Source: Lonicera japonica
Taxonomy: Eukaryota > Streptophyta > Magnoliopsida > Dipsacales > Caprifoliaceae
DNA length: 64,000 nucleotides
Direction of reading: 5' to 3'
NCBI GenBank assembly: GCA_021464415.1
Contig: JAKCWG010000884.1
Span: 310,001-374,000 of the forward strand
Below the pieces are notes generated by a model, which was not told the origin of the DNA, searched no databases, and saw nothing but the letters and a program-made list of their open reading frames with translations. This document shows positions 11,527-24,243 of this stretch, one piece after another. The position numbers and the translations under genes were made by a program. Within the stretch, counting starts at the first letter, position 1, and the number at the start of each line of letters is the position of its first letter.

Positions 11527-13515
11527 TGATCGGTCAACTATTCTCGTAAGCTGCACGAATTATCACGCCGTATGGTTTGGCTAAGGGCCAATAGCTATCA
11601 ACACTTTCCACTTTTGTATTGGTACATTATGAATAGCCATTGCTTTCCTCTGTATACTTTTATCCGTATAATAAGGGTCCACAACATCACACTCACATCC
11701 GAGGCAGTATATATATACAACATAGATATGATACAACAACAATAGTAATAAAAATGTCCGAACACAGCACATTGTATCAGTCGGTCCGTATCATATTTCT
11801 TGCATAATGCCCCAGTTTCACCCCGCTGTCGCCTAGGCCCAAAACAACAGATCCCGAAGGCTCCGAGTCTCTTGTCCATGTCCAAGTGAGGAGTGGCTCA
11901 GGGACATGGTTCTCTAAGTTAGTCATTCGGAGATAACCCATGCAGGACACTTTCCCGGGGACGACACTCCGAATAGTTAACAAGGAGAACACCCCATATA
12001 AGCCATGTCGACACTTTAGAAAGAACTACACTAGATGACACCTTAGCAAGGTGATGTCCATTAGTAGTCTAGCTATTTCTTGGGAAACTCACCAAATGGG
12101 ATAGTAGAGCCACACGGGGCCTACACCGCTGTCGGGGAAACTCTATAGCCCGGGGACACAAAGTCAGCCGGAAAGCAAGATGCATAGAGTGGGCTATCAT
12201 TTTGTGGGATTTCAACCACCCGGTGGAGTACACTGATTCACTTTTCCTGTGCATGGTTTAGGGAATTTCACCTAGGGGTGGCAATTAGGCGGCCCATCTT
12301 CGAGTCACCAGGAGCTACCCAATGCTCACCTCATTATATCCAACCCATATGTGTGATCGCAATAACCGAGAATATCATATCCATTTATTTTCACAATGAA
12401 TATCATCATCAATCATACAACTCGTCACGAATATGGCATTCCACATAAATATACACAATTATACATTCACCCACTTTACATTTATCATCATCGTAAGCGT
12501 CATCGTCACGCTTATATTCCTACACTCATTGTTACGTGGTTATGCTCATTCTATGGCAAACTAGCTCATTAGCAATGCTACGCATATAAAACTAAGGCCA
12601 TAAGTGTCTTATGATGGTTCACTAACCACGATATCAAACTAAACATTAACTAGTGTGATTCTACTTTAACCGATAGATTCATGGCAAGCTCAACTTCATA
12701 TACTTAGAGCCATGTCAATCTATAACTCACTAAGCTGAACTAATAACATTTATAGGGCGTATCGGGCTTATATAATCACCATTTGTGGTAACTATGTTCC
12801 ATACTTGTCACTAGACTCATATAAGACAATAAGCTCAAAGGTTAATGTATATCGTTATCACCTAGTGGGTTTTCTATTCAATTCTCATGGATAAAGTTCA
12901 ATACCCTTAACTAATGATGTATCTGTGTATATCAATCATTAATAATCTGTAACCAACCGTTTATTATGCACACAACCCATAATCCCCAATTTTTCTAGTT
13001 CATACACCTTACTACTAAATGGGTATGAAGTGTAAATGCAAGTTTATGGCATATAACATGAAATTAATTGCTTATACATGAGGTTTGTGTGATAATCTAC
13101 CCATATTCACCACTCATTAAACTCCCATTTAACTAAACCCATATATATAAGAATGTATGCAAACCTAGGGTTTCAAGAAAACACCCATACATGATGGAAT
13201 TCTCTAATGCCACTTATAATAGTTTGAAAAACAAGTTTAATATTAGTGGTCCCACCTCTATTGATGATAATTGACAAGGTTTGAGTGATATAAGAAGGAA
13301 GAAGGTTTAAGGTGATGAATAGTGGTAGAAATGGGGTTTTGTAGCTTAAATCTTGGATTGGGATGAAAGATGTATAGATTCTCCTTACTTTCTCTCTCTA
13401 GAACCCTCTAAAGCTCTCCAATGGTGTATGAGGGTGTTTATGCTTGAAGTTGGGTGTTTTGGGTTGATAAGGTGTGAACAAATGGGTCAAAAATAGTCAA
13501 AATATGCCTGTGCTG

Positions 13516-13593
13516 ATGAGAAAGATCAATCCGGACAAAAAGTGCATTGGTTTGTTCTCACAACGAAATATGATGAGTAAGATCAATCTTACT
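13516..13593 (-). promoter_or_regulatory. Pair of decayed palindromes in LTR U3
   Basis: AGTAAGATCAATCTTACT at 13576-13593 is an 18 bp palindrome except at its centre. Restoring one CpG (CA to CG) gives a perfect palindrome with a GATCGATC core. A more decayed copy (GAAAGATCAATCC) lies at 13519-13531. The pair is in the same LTR position as the CATGATCGATCATG pairs elsewhere. Confidence 0.45.
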
Positions 13594-14155
13594 CTTAGTG
13601 AAAACTGCACTGTTGGTATTCTGGTCATAACTCCCTACTCTGAACTCGAATTTGGGTGATCCACATATCGACAGAAAGCTAATTCGAAGATCTACAACTT
13701 TGCTCAACGAAGTTTCCTCAAATTATGGATGGATCGTTCCCAGAAATCCTCCAAAGAATCACTATACCAAAGTGCAACCGAACAATTAGAATTAAAGATT
13801 GGCCAACTTAGCGAGCTGATTTGACCAACAAGGAGTACGAATTGGCTTTCGGTCAAAATACGAAAGTTGTAGAATACATCAAAACCTAAATGTATATGCA
13901 AATGGAATCTTAATCAGATAAGAGACAGAGGAGTTACAATAGCTCAAAGTTAGCTAAAAACGAAGAATCGCGTAAGGCCAAAACTCATGATTTTCAAATT
14001 GAAACCGATTTGGACCACCCAAATTACTAAACTATCCCTCACACGAGTGGAAGGAGGCTAATATGACTATTAAAAGGTACTAGGACATTACGAGGCTCTC
14101 CAAATCGATATTTCACCACCCAAGGTCAATGCAAAGTTCATATAATCCAAAACAA

Positions 14156-15560
14156 AATAGATGATCTACAGGACTCCAGAAGACCAAGGCACCTAACAAA
14201 AAAGAGAAATCTACCGGTTGGAAATCCCATGCTGTTAGAGCGCTAAAAACACAAAAGTTTAAACCAATTTTGAAAGATACTAAGGCATCTCAGGCTTTCA
14301 TATAGGAAAAGTAAGAATTTGTGCGATATGCAGCATTTCGTCTGCGAAACGATGAAAGGAAGGGTAAGTGTGGAGATAAAGGAAGAAAGATGGGTGTATT
14401 TATAGCAAAAAGTGGTTCATGTACCTATTTATCGCGCGGCAAACCTATATCTAAGGAGTATTGTAGTGCGACAAACTTCTAAAAATCTGTCTTTTGTTCT
14501 CTTTTGAGGCCTATAAAATCATTCTTGCCAAAAGAACCACTTTTGTGTGCATTATATTTACTCCTTTTTTTTGCAGGGACCTTAGGGCCTCTTTAGCATA
14601 CAAATAGCTGGTATGATTTCTAAAAAAAACAAAACCCGCATTTTAGATTATTTCATTATAGTTTATTTGTCACAAACACAAAAGAAAAACACTTCGTTTA
14701 TAAAAAAGAAAAAAAAATCAAATTCCTACAAAAATAGTTTTTAAACTCAGAAGAAAAGATAAATGCAGAACTAACTACTAACATCTATCCAAAGTCCTAT
14801 AAATATGCAGGAAAGTAAATAAAATAATCTACTCGAGCGCCCTTTGACATGCTCTCACTATCACCCAAGGTCTCCTCCTGGGTTGGATCTACTGCTAAAG
14901 TTGCCTAAAAGGACCCTGCAGCCTGAGAAGCCGGAGAGAGATCTGCGGTTCATGCAAAAACCGTGGTCAAATCACTGAAGATCGAGAACACCTGGAGACC
15001 CGACTACTGCTCCTCCGAGACTTTTACCATGCCCAGGAAGAAGTCACAGGATCGCAGCACGCAAGGAGACCTCGACCGCCCTTGAGGTATATCGAAAGAC
15101 TCTCGTACGTACCCGAGAAGTATATTAAAATACTATCGCATGTACCCACCCTTGGGGTATATCAAGCTTGAAGCCTTAACCCTACATTCATCTGCGTTGC
15201 ATATAAGATTGATTCAGAGTAAAACACACGTCAAACAGCCACAAGGGATGTACCACTTTATAGCTTACTTTACAAGATCATTTTCAAACTCCAAGGTTTG
15301 TCTCGGTGGTACATTTTCTTAGTGGTTCCTTTGGCAAAATCAAGTAACACCGTAATCTTCCTTTATCTCCACCCCGTGGTTTTTATCTACAGTCTTAAGA
15401 CTATAGTCTAGAAGGTTGGGCCAGACGAGATCATACAAGAATATTAGTAAGACCGAGCACGCTAATCATGTCAGATGAGCCAGAAGTTCGAGCCGTTGAT
15501 CAGAGCCTAGCCGAGGCATCAAGAACTCAGCCCACCTTAGAAGATATGCATTATACTTGA
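14156..15560 (-). other. Probable LTR-derived sequence, unclassified
   Basis: A TATA box on the minus strand (GCTATAAATACACC, about 14395-14407) is followed by pyrimidine-rich sequence. Upstream of it in that orientation are two motifs that look like decayed copies of one palindrome (CGCGCGGCAAAC near 14432 and GTGCGACAAAC near 14467). Loose repeats around GGTATATC and GTACCC occur at 15085-15170. The arrangement resembles the Tat-like LTRs of this window, but I found no LTR ends or partner copy. Confidence 0.3.
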
Positions 15561-16166
15561 TAAATATTTTTTTTTGGACAAAGATTATTATATGTGAGAT
15601 GTGCCTTTTGAGACGGGGATAACTTTTGAAAAGGTAGTATTTTAAAACTTATGTTAGTTTAGCTATAAATGATGATTTGTTAAAGAAACAAACTAATGTA
15701 CCATGAAAAAATATATATAACATAAAAATAATAATTGAGATAATGTTTCAATATTGTATTTTTACGTCTAACACTAAAAATGTAATGTAAAAGTTGCAAT
15801 ATGCATATTGATAAGGAATGATAAATAAATAAATAAATAAATGCAACACGTATGTATTACGCATCACTGCCTGCTAATCGTAAATAACTATGGTGGATAA
15901 TTATTAAAGCTAACACATTTGTGGAGTTTTCAAGGATAGTGATCCATCAAATATTATTCTAGTAACTATATTAATGATGTTTATATTAAAAGGCTTAGTA
16001 GATACCTCTTAAAATACTATCCATCAAATATTATGCTAATTGTAAATAATTTTAAAAGGTATCCACCAGAGTTTGTAGAGAAACTTCAAGTGCAACTTTG
16101 TGCAACTTGGAAAACAACCAAACCGCCTAGAAAAATATAAGCCAAGAATTAAATAAAAATTCAGCC
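15561..16166. other. AT-rich DNA without a recognisable gene
   Basis: A short AAAT microsatellite occurs at 15822-15842. Nothing else could be assigned. Confidence 0.4.
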
Positions 16167-16660
16167 TTAGGATTTTTTTTTCTTTACCTCCAATTGTTTC
16201 AAGGCTATAACTTTGTGCAGGATAGTGTTGCCTTCTCCATCTTCAGAATTTAAAAGGGTGTGATCAACCTCCACCGATTGCTCTAGAGCTTCCATACCAT
16301 TACGTATCACATACAAGTAAAGAATCATGATGGTTTTCGTTTTATTCAAGGGGTGCATAATTACTTCTGGTCTTGCTCAAACCAATTCATTTACAACCTC
16401 AACTCGGCCTTTGACCATGGCGGCTAAGCGAAGAGGAGTCCTTATGAATTTGTCCTCCATTAAACAAACATTAGCATCTGCTTTGAGTAAGTGCTTCAAA
16501 ATCTCTACATGGCCATTTGCAGAACCCAAATGAAGAGGTGAACGAAGCTGAGAGTCTTATTCATTGACCAGATCAGGCTTGTATTGTAAGAGAGCTTTTG
16601 CAAAGTCTACGTGACCCCGAGTAGCGACTATATGTAAGTGCGTTTTATTAAAACAAAACG
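16167..16660 (-). pseudogene. Ankyrin-repeat protein fragment (ANK/PGG membrane type), with stops
   Basis: Translation of the minus strand in one frame from about 16660 gives consecutive ankyrin repeats: VATRGHVDFAKALLQYKPDL, then SPLHLGSANGHVEILKHLL, then TPLRLAAMVKGRVEVVNELV, and finally EDGEGNTILHKVIALKQLEV. The spacing and wording match the plant ankyrin proteins that end in a PGG membrane domain, members of which act in defence and salt or acid-growth responses. In-frame stops occur after LVNE and after NELV, and the third repeat's consensus is degraded. The PGG domain is absent and the 5' part is cut near 16660, just before an LTR begins at 16696. It is therefore a dead fragment. Family assignment is good; the specific orthologue is unknown. 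Confidence 0.8.
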
Positions 16661-16695
16661 GAGAGGGCCTTTCATAGTAGTTAAGAATGAGTTCA

Positions 16696-17844
16696 TGTGA
16701 CGCGCCGAAATCCCGTTTAGAGGATTACACCTCTGGGACCCGGTTAGCCACGGTGTCGTACGCGACGACAGTTGTGAAGTAATTGAAATTTGCGATTTAT
16801 ATAAAAAAAAATATGTCCAAAAGATATTATCATTTAATAAAATTTGGCATGTGGAGTTTATCCGTTTTGTAAAAACCAAAACCTGTCAAGATATATACAT
16901 AAATCCATTATATAAATATAATAAGAAGGAATGTTTGTACAAAATCACCAATGAGTATAAATTACAAACCCCCAAAGGAGTATCAGTCTCATCAATGATT
17001 TACAACAATATGTATAAGTACAGTATGTAATCAGTTTATCGATCTAATGAATACAAAATATAAGTATGTAATCAGTATGTAAAGTTTGTATATAAAATAT
17101 ATTTTGAAAATGATGCGTGCAAGTGTAATAATGAAAGTAGTTTTCTTAGTGATGAAAACCAGTTTATAACATGCATGCTGATGCTTTCCCATCCCTGAAA
17201 TCTCATAAGATATAAGTCAATTAAAAATACAATTGAAAGTTAACTAATAACATAAAATAGTTACAAACCTCATATGTACGGTAAAAGAAGTATCGTTAAG
17301 ATACAAATAATCTTTAGTAAGAAAATATAAATATAAGACCGTTGGCTATTTCATACAACGTGGCACCACAATCGTATCGTCTAAAAACATATCGCCCTCG
17401 GCGATCATCTCAACAACTCGTAACTAGTCAAGCGTACCGTCAGGTCTGCATTTCGTGGCCTTTCACCCACACGGCCGTTGGGCATCCCGTTCGTTTCCAT
17501 GCACGGTTTCGGGTCTTGCACCCAGGAGACTGTGTCCCAACTTTCGATCCCAATCGTTAGAAACCATACTTGGGACCTACCATAGACTAGTGCAACTATG
17601 TGTGTATACATATCGAATCACTCAAGTAACAAGGCCACATACGAACAATTGTGCCGGATAGCTAATATAATGATTCATACCGAACCCATCAACTAACCAA
17701 CAAGAATAAAAGTGGGACGCCCCGAATCATGAAATGGTTCATAGCTAATATAATGGTTCATATCGAATCACAATTTTCGCTTAAGAAAGCATGAAATATC
17801 TGAAATCCATATGCTTGGCTCAAAGATACGTTTAACATGTATAT
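16696..17844 (-). mobile_element. Partial Ty3/gypsy LTR next to the ankyrin pseudogene
   Basis: It begins TGTGACGCGCCGAAATCCC and continues through GACCCGGTTAGCCACGG, as in the solo LTR at 2629. At 17450-17580 it carries the conserved block around CGTGGCCTTTCACCC and GTCTTGCACCCAGG also found at 18850-18975 and, inverted, at 48590-48720. A complete solo LTR interrupts it at 17845. The continuation may be the short pieces at 20848-20902 and 30199-30310, but I cannot prove this. Confidence 0.65.
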
Positions 17845-20842
17845 TGGGACGCCACAAATCCCGTTCCGAGATTTTTACCTCCGGGACTCGGTTAATCATG
17901 GTGCCGTACGCGATCGCGGGATTAAATTAAAACAATTAAAACAATATCTAAAATATTTCTTGTGTAAAATTCCAGTTTGGAAAAAAAATTGGCATGTGGA
18001 GTCTATAAATTTAATAATTCCAAAAACCTGTATATAATAATGTAAGTTTCAAAAGCCTTTGAAACAAACTCCTCCACATACACATAAATTCATATCCAAC
18101 CACTTAATCACAAATGTTGTACAATCCAATTTCCTCCAACGAGATCCCAAGCAATACTAATATGTTATACAACACTTTCATAATACATGATATCTTAAAT
18201 CAATTACACAAAGCATTCAAAAGATATGGGTTTTATAATCATCAAGTCTTCCATAGATAACTACGTACTTCTAAGCTATCAGAGGCTCCCTAGACTCGTA
18301 CACGTGCTATCCCTCAAAAAATACCTGCAAAACTGTTTTGGGAAAATGGGAATGAGCCAAACGGGCTCAGTGGGAACTATAAGGTTTAACATATAAAAAA
18401 ATACATTTTCAAAACAATGCATGCAATGTGGAATAATGAAAGTAGTTCCTTTCATATATGTTGTGTGAATATGCCGTCTCTATAAATTATAAACATTTAT
18501 AAATTTATAGTATCAATACTACGAAGATCATTTTATAATATATATATATGGTAATGCTTTCCCATCCCCAATATATAATAAGATATAGATCACTTGAAAA
18601 TACAGTTGAAATCGCACTGATAAAATAATATATTTGTATAACTCATACTTACGGTAGAATAAGTATCGTTGAGATACAAATAATCCATAGCAAGAAAGTA
18701 TGTACTTCTAACTCATATACGTATATATAAAACCATTGGCTAGTTTGTAGAACTTGGCACTACAATTGTATCATCTGAACGTATATCATCCGAAACAATT
18801 GTCTCAAAAATCCGCGACTATCCAAGCGTACAACCAAGTCTGCATTTCGTGGCCTTTCAACCATGCGGCAGCAGGGCCTCCCGTTATTTTCCGTGCACGG
18901 TTTTGGGTCTTGCACCCAGGGGCTCTCTGTCCCAACTTAAAGTTTCAAACGTTAGAGACGAACCTGGGACCTATCATGGACTAGCGCAATAGTATATCGA
19001 AGCATTCTAAGTGTTTGATTCACAAATGAACAATTATGCCAAATAAAACAATATAACAGTTCATACCAAAATCCATCAACTAGCCAACCCATATAAAGAA
19101 AATGGAAACCATACTTATAAAGCCTTTACTCACAAATACCATATACGTAATCAAAACACTTCTCTCGTCAAACGATTTAATTATACCCAAAGCACATACT
19201 TAATATATAGTTACATACATTACATATAAATTCAATTATTTAACTATATTCTCTTCTTTGTTTACTGTCATATTGTTGTTGTACTTGAAACCAAATACGC
19301 CAAGTCCGTCAACTAGTGGCTTAGTTAAGAACACCACCACTTTGGGGGATTTCACGAGTTTTCGTCCAATTGGCGCTAAGCCCAGTATAGCATATATTTT
19401 CATAATATTTAGGTTCACTATAAACCCACCCTTGTGATACCAACACATGGTTTATTCAATATAAACTTATAAACATGCCCAACGTAGTTACGGACTGGCT
19501 AGATAACTAAATATCCAATAAATGGTGAACTAATAGCCATAGTACAACAACAATATCACAATACAAGTAATTATAGCCAAATCATACCTTCAAATCCATG
19601 TATAACTCCATATATATACATATTATAAATTACTATTCATTATCGTATCCGTAAGTGAAGGTTTCATACAAATATCTTTGAAATCAACATATAAATTAGG
19701 GGTTCTTGTATAAAAATCATAATGGAGTTGTATGAAATGCAGTCAACCAAATAATCACAAGAAAACACCCCCAAATCCCATGAACATGCAATTTTCGAAG
19801 TTATAGGTAAAAAACCCAAGTTTGGTTTGATTTGAAGCTTACAATACATAATACTTTGAAATAAAGCTTAAGTACTAGTGTTCCCATCTCTCAAGAGCTT
19901 AAATTCCATAAATGAAGGCTTGATGATACTCCCTCGTCAAGATCACAAAACCCTAGGTTTTCCGCTTGAGCTCCAATGGTGAGAGAGAGGAAGAGGATGA
20001 TGAATAGTGTGGATTTGGCCTCCAATCTTGTGTAGAAAAGATGAACTCTCAATGATCCCTAAAAAATCCCTAACTCTCTTTCTCTCTAGAACCCCCAAAT
20101 GTGTTGTGTATGTGTGTTGGTCGAAAATGGTGATGTGTGAGGTTTAAAAAGGTGAAAAATCGAGTTAAACACAGTCAAAACCGACCTTCAGGGTACCATG
20201 ATCGATCATGGAATACCCCATGATCGATCATGGAGTCCACTGCCAGAACAGGCATTTTGGAAGTGGAGCACTGTTTGTAATTATGTCATAACTTTCTGCT
20301 CGGGACTCCGATTTGGGTGAACTTTATGTCCACGGAAATATAACTCGAAGATATACAACTTTGTAAGAGGAAGTTTTCCCAAATTGTGAATGGATAATTC
20401 CCAGAAATGCTCCGAAGACAGCGCTTTGCCGAAATGCTACAGAACGATCAGAATTTAGTAACCGGCCTACTTCACACGATGTTTTCATAAATGAGAAGTG
20501 TGAATTGGACTTCGGTCAAAACACAAAAGTTGTAGAATGGTATGAAACCTAGATGTAGGCACAAATAGCAACTAATTCGAACATGAAACGCAAAAGTTAC
20601 GGTAGGCCAAAGTTGGCTAGAAACAAAGAAATCGCGTAAGACCGAAACTTACAATTTACTAGCCGGAATTGATTCGGATCATCCGAATCACTAAACGATG
20701 TCTCGTATGAGTATAAAGAGGCTACTATGACTAGTGAAAGACAATAGTACACTATAAGGCTCCACAATACACAATTTCACCTCGGTGAAATGGACGAATA
20801 AGTGAAGATGATTATAGTGATTTGAAAGGACGGGGTATTACA
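17845..20842 (-). mobile_element. Solo LTR nested in another LTR (target duplication TATAT)
   Basis: On the minus strand it runs from TGTAATACCCCGTCC to GGCGTCCCA, flanked by TATAT at 17840-17844 and 20843-20847. It shares long blocks with the LTRs of the chromodomain element (for example the GTGCACGG and TTGCACCCAGGGG region near 18890-18930), so it belongs to that superfamily. At about 3.0 kb it is the longest LTR here. No internal domain is attached. It carries two perfect CCATGATCGATCATGG palindromes in its U3. Confidence 0.9.
20141..20233 (-). promoter_or_regulatory. Two perfect 16 bp palindromes upstream of a TATA-like run
   Basis: CCATGATCGATCATGG occurs at 20196-20211 and 20218-20233, separated by 6 bp. 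In the LTR orientation (minus) an AT run CTTTTTAAACC lies about 45 bp downstream (20151-20141). The regulatory role is inferred from position and recurrence. Confidence 0.5.
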
Positions 20843-20902
20843 TATATACATCTAGAAAATATAGATATATATATATATATTTCAAAATTACTTTTCCAAT
20901 AG

Positions 20903-22059
20903 TGTGAGAATCCGGACCCGCGACCCGAGAGGCATCCTCATTCTCGGTTTTCTTAGGTTTGAAGGAAAACGTGTTTTGTAGAGTCGCCAGTTTGTTTTAC
21001 AAGAAAACAAACAAAAGATCTTACGAAGAATAATTCGAAAATGAACTATCTTTTATACGTTTAAAACCATAATTTAAAATAAACCTTGTTAGGGTTCGGG
21101 AACTACGTTACGAATTGGGAAGCTATTAAGCACTCAATTCGCCCTTTCGGTCTCTTAATGGATCATGTATTTAATTCCTATTTTAGATTTCTTGCAAGTA
21201 GTCTGAATAATTTTCAGAATAGTCCTTTCCGGATAAATTTAGTTTTAAAAAGTATTTTAAAATTAAACTCGAGCTTTGCGAGCGCCTACGTATTCATTCG
21301 TAGAATGAAATCAGAGTCTCGTAGTTCCACTCTTTTGGAAACTATTTTTGTATTTAGTTTTGTTTTGAAAACGTGTCAAAACAGATTTTAGGTTTCCTGT
21401 AAAACTTAGAAAGGACTTATTTTGAAAGTAGTGAACTTCTTTGTAAGTAATCTAATTTTTAGTATTAAAAATGATATTAAAATACAGTATTGAAATTCAG
21501 GAGAGTTGTAGAAAGACGTACCTGATGCGCTTGAAGAAGAAAGATTAATTGCCTTGATTGCCCCTTTCTCTCTCTAGACTTTTTCTCTCTCTAATGGTCT
21601 TGACAGAGCTTCTCCTCTAAAAACTCTATTGAGTGTTGATCCCCTCAAATGAGAGCCCAATGGTCCTATTTACAGAGAAAAAATGCAGAAAAATGGCCTG
21701 GATAGCCGCGAGGCTAGGAGCCAGCCGTACATCTAGGGAGGGCTGCGACTAAGGCGTGCGGCTCGGGCTTGCAGCTTGGCGCCAACCGTACGGTTGGGAG
21801 CCAACCGTGCGGCTAGGGTTCTCGCCAACCGTACGGTTGGGGGGCGTGGGCTGGCTATCAAAAAAACTCAAATTTTCTAACTAGGTCGATCCCCGTCCTA
21901 GTAAGCGAAGTGGCAACAAGGTTGTGGTAGATTCCCAACGCGCTCGAAAATCAGGATTTTTCTTAATGGTTTTCTATATGCATGACGACTCAAGACTTGA
22001 TACGGAATGCTTGTATGAAAACCAGATTCATATGAGAGTCGTGGATTGGGGTGCTCACA
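20903..22059 (-). repeat. Tat-like element, 3' LTR
   Basis: 1157 bp, highly similar to 29054-30193, with matched TG...CA ends. On the element strand it is preceded by a purine-rich tract (GGATGAGAGGGTC, 22072-22060) that would serve as the polypurine tract. A TATA-like motif (GTAAATAGGACC) lies near 21675 on the minus strand. Confidence 0.9.
21782..21840 (-). promoter_or_regulatory. CCAACCGTACGGTTGG palindromes in the Tat-like LTR
   Basis: The perfect 16 bp palindrome CCAACCGTACGGTTGG occurs at 21782-21797 and 21825-21840, with an imperfect copy between them. In the partner LTR the copies are decayed (CCAACCATGCGGTTGG at 29978-29993). On the element strand they lie upstream of the TATA box, which is TATAAATAGG in the other LTR (about 29834-29825). 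Confidence 0.55.
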
Positions 22060-22529
22060 GACCCTCTCATCCGGGATTCTTGCTTGCAAGGATTCTGGGA
22101 CGATAATAAGAAGACAACAATTCTTGACTCTCGCATGAATCTCAACTGGTTGTTTTATTCATGAAAATCTGTGAATCAAAATATACCCTCATGGTAGGGA
22201 AATTTTGTGGTGCTTTGGGCAATGTGATCCATGGTTGACCTTCCTCTTGGCCAAGCCATCTCTGATACATCAATCTTATTCTCCCGTCTACCCTCAGGGA
22301 ATCCATCTCAATCGTTCTTCGAATTTTTTGAGCTTATCAATGTTTATCATCAACTTCTGGGATGGTCCAATCTTACCATTTACCCTCTTAATGGCTTATT
22401 CTTAAGAACACTTCTTGTTCTTTGTCAATGTATTTGAAAAAGTTCTTGGAGTTTAGATTCTTTCAGAATGACACCTTCTTGACTTCACCGTGATAAAGCT
22501 TCCCATTCCTCTGGGGAAGAAATGGTTAC

Positions 22530-23290
22530 CAAGAGTAGCGGGGTTTGCTCCTATCACACTATATTGTTGTCATAACCATGTGGTAAAACTCCTTAATTCT
22601 TGGGAGGATGTTATTGGTTACCAAGAGTGGTCGGGTCAACACCTGTCGCGCCATCTTGTTGGCATAACTGAGGTTGTCTATCAGGAGATATTCCTTCGTG
22701 ATAGTTTTCTAAGAAATGGCACTCCTAGCCACCCTCAGAAGGAATGTCATAGTAGCGACTGCCAAGAGTGAGGGGTCTACACCTCTCGCACCATCTTGCT
22801 GGCACAGCCTGAAAAGGTTGAGTTAAGATTGCCAAGAGTGATTGGTCCTCGTGATAGGACGTCATCTTGCTGACACAATCTGGGCTGACTTGTAAATTCC
22901 CATGGAACGCATCCAAAAGGGAAGGAAAGGTATGATATGTTAGCGACTGCCAAGAGTGGGGGGTATGTACCTCTCGCACCATCTTGTTGGCACAGCCTAA
23001 AAAGGTTGTGTTAGAGACTACCAAGAGCGGTGAGGTCAGCACCTGTCGCACAGTCTTGCTGACATAGTCTAAGGCTAAACGTCGGGAGGTATTCCCTTAT
23101 GACAGTTTCCAAGAAATGACGCTCCTGGCCACCCTCAGAAGGTATGACAAGTTAGTGATTGCCAAGAGCAAGAGGTCTTCAGGATAAGACTTCGTACTTG
23201 CTGACACAGCCAAAAGAGGTGATGTTAAGATTGCCAAGAGCAGCGGGGTCTGCACTTGTCGCACCGTCTTGCAGTCACAGTCTAAGGTTA
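22530..23290. repeat. Degenerate minisatellite, about eight units
   Basis: Units share TGCCAAGAGTG...GGTC...CACC..TCGCACCATCTTGCTGGCACAGCCT. Cores occur near 22530, 22622, 22758, 22830, 22950, 23020, 23160 and 23235. Spacing is irregular (about 70-135 bp), which points to an old array with insertions. Confidence 0.75.
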
Positions 23291-24243
23291 GGATTGACTC
23301 TATCAATAGGGTCTTCTTCATAATCATATTATTCCATCAACTTTATGTCACATCACATAATTCGAGACGTGTTCTTGAGGATATTTGTCCATGTTTTCTC
23401 TTATCCTTCGACGCTTCTCCTTGCGTTGTCTCTGCTGTTGGCCGTTGATCATATATGCCTACTCATCTTGTGGCAAGAAAGTTATGCTAGAGAGAATATG
23501 GAAAGTTCAAGTGTTGCCTTTTTTTCAAAACATGTTCTCACCCTCAGTTTGACTCTTCTTCTGTCATCAAGAAATTGGGTTGGTTCTCTTTGAATCTCAG
23601 ACTTTCGTGCGTAGTAGTGGACTCAGTTTTCAACTCTACTCTCTAGCTTTACTTTTTTGAACATGGGAATAAAGCTCTTTTGAAAATCTCAGTTTCTTCT
23701 CCAATTACCCACTGGCTTATCAGAGGAAGGTGCTGGTCCGCATCATTTTCTGTTTTTCGATGCCCTTATTGCTCCCTCATTTGCATTATTTTTTAGAATA
23801 TCTGGCCCATTGTTTTGGCTTTCGAATATTTTTTTTTCAGACAGGAGCCTTACTCACCTAAGATGTAGCCCTTTGCCTTTTTGGCACAGCTGTCACTCTT
23901 AGTGTGGCTCTCCTTGCTGATTTTTCTTCCTTTCTGTTTTTCACGCTTCTCACTTGGACCAACATGATTTTACCCTTTTCTACTTTTTCAATTTTTTCTT
24001 GTACCCGATTCCTCTTTTAAACCTTCCTCTTTTGCCATATTTGAACTGTGTTCAGGACTGATCATTTCTCAAAGCTCGGCTCCACCACAGATCTCAAAAT
24101 TCAGCTTTTGGGCTTTATATCTTACTTCGTCGTGCACGTGTTAGTGATTCTCAGTCCGTTCATGCTAGAAAACTAACCAGAAAGTCTTTCAGATGTCCAA
24201 GGAGTCAATTTTGCAAATTTTTTGTCAAAACATTATTGGTTTT

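Larger units (their letters stand above)
8528..14155 (-). mobile_element. Ty3/gypsy LTR, truncated, split by a Helitron array
   Basis: On the plus strand it starts TGTGATGCCCCAAATCC at 8528, the reverse complement of the LTR 3' end seen in the chromodomain element. Blocks shared with the other LTRs follow, such as GGGCTCAGTGGGAACTATA near 8893, and near 13610-14100 the conserved U3 stretch around AAAGTTGTAGAA and ATCGCGTAAGGCC. LTR sequence is interrupted from 9458 to 11526 by Helitron copies. The expected outer end (GGTGTTACA on the plus strand) is missing after about 14155, so this LTR is truncated and has no visible target duplication. Confidence 0.7.

Noticed and set aside
22490..23300. 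A CRISPR-like array of regularly repeated units
   Set aside because: Units are degenerate, unevenly spaced and without unique spacers; the context is a plant retroelement. It is a minisatellite.
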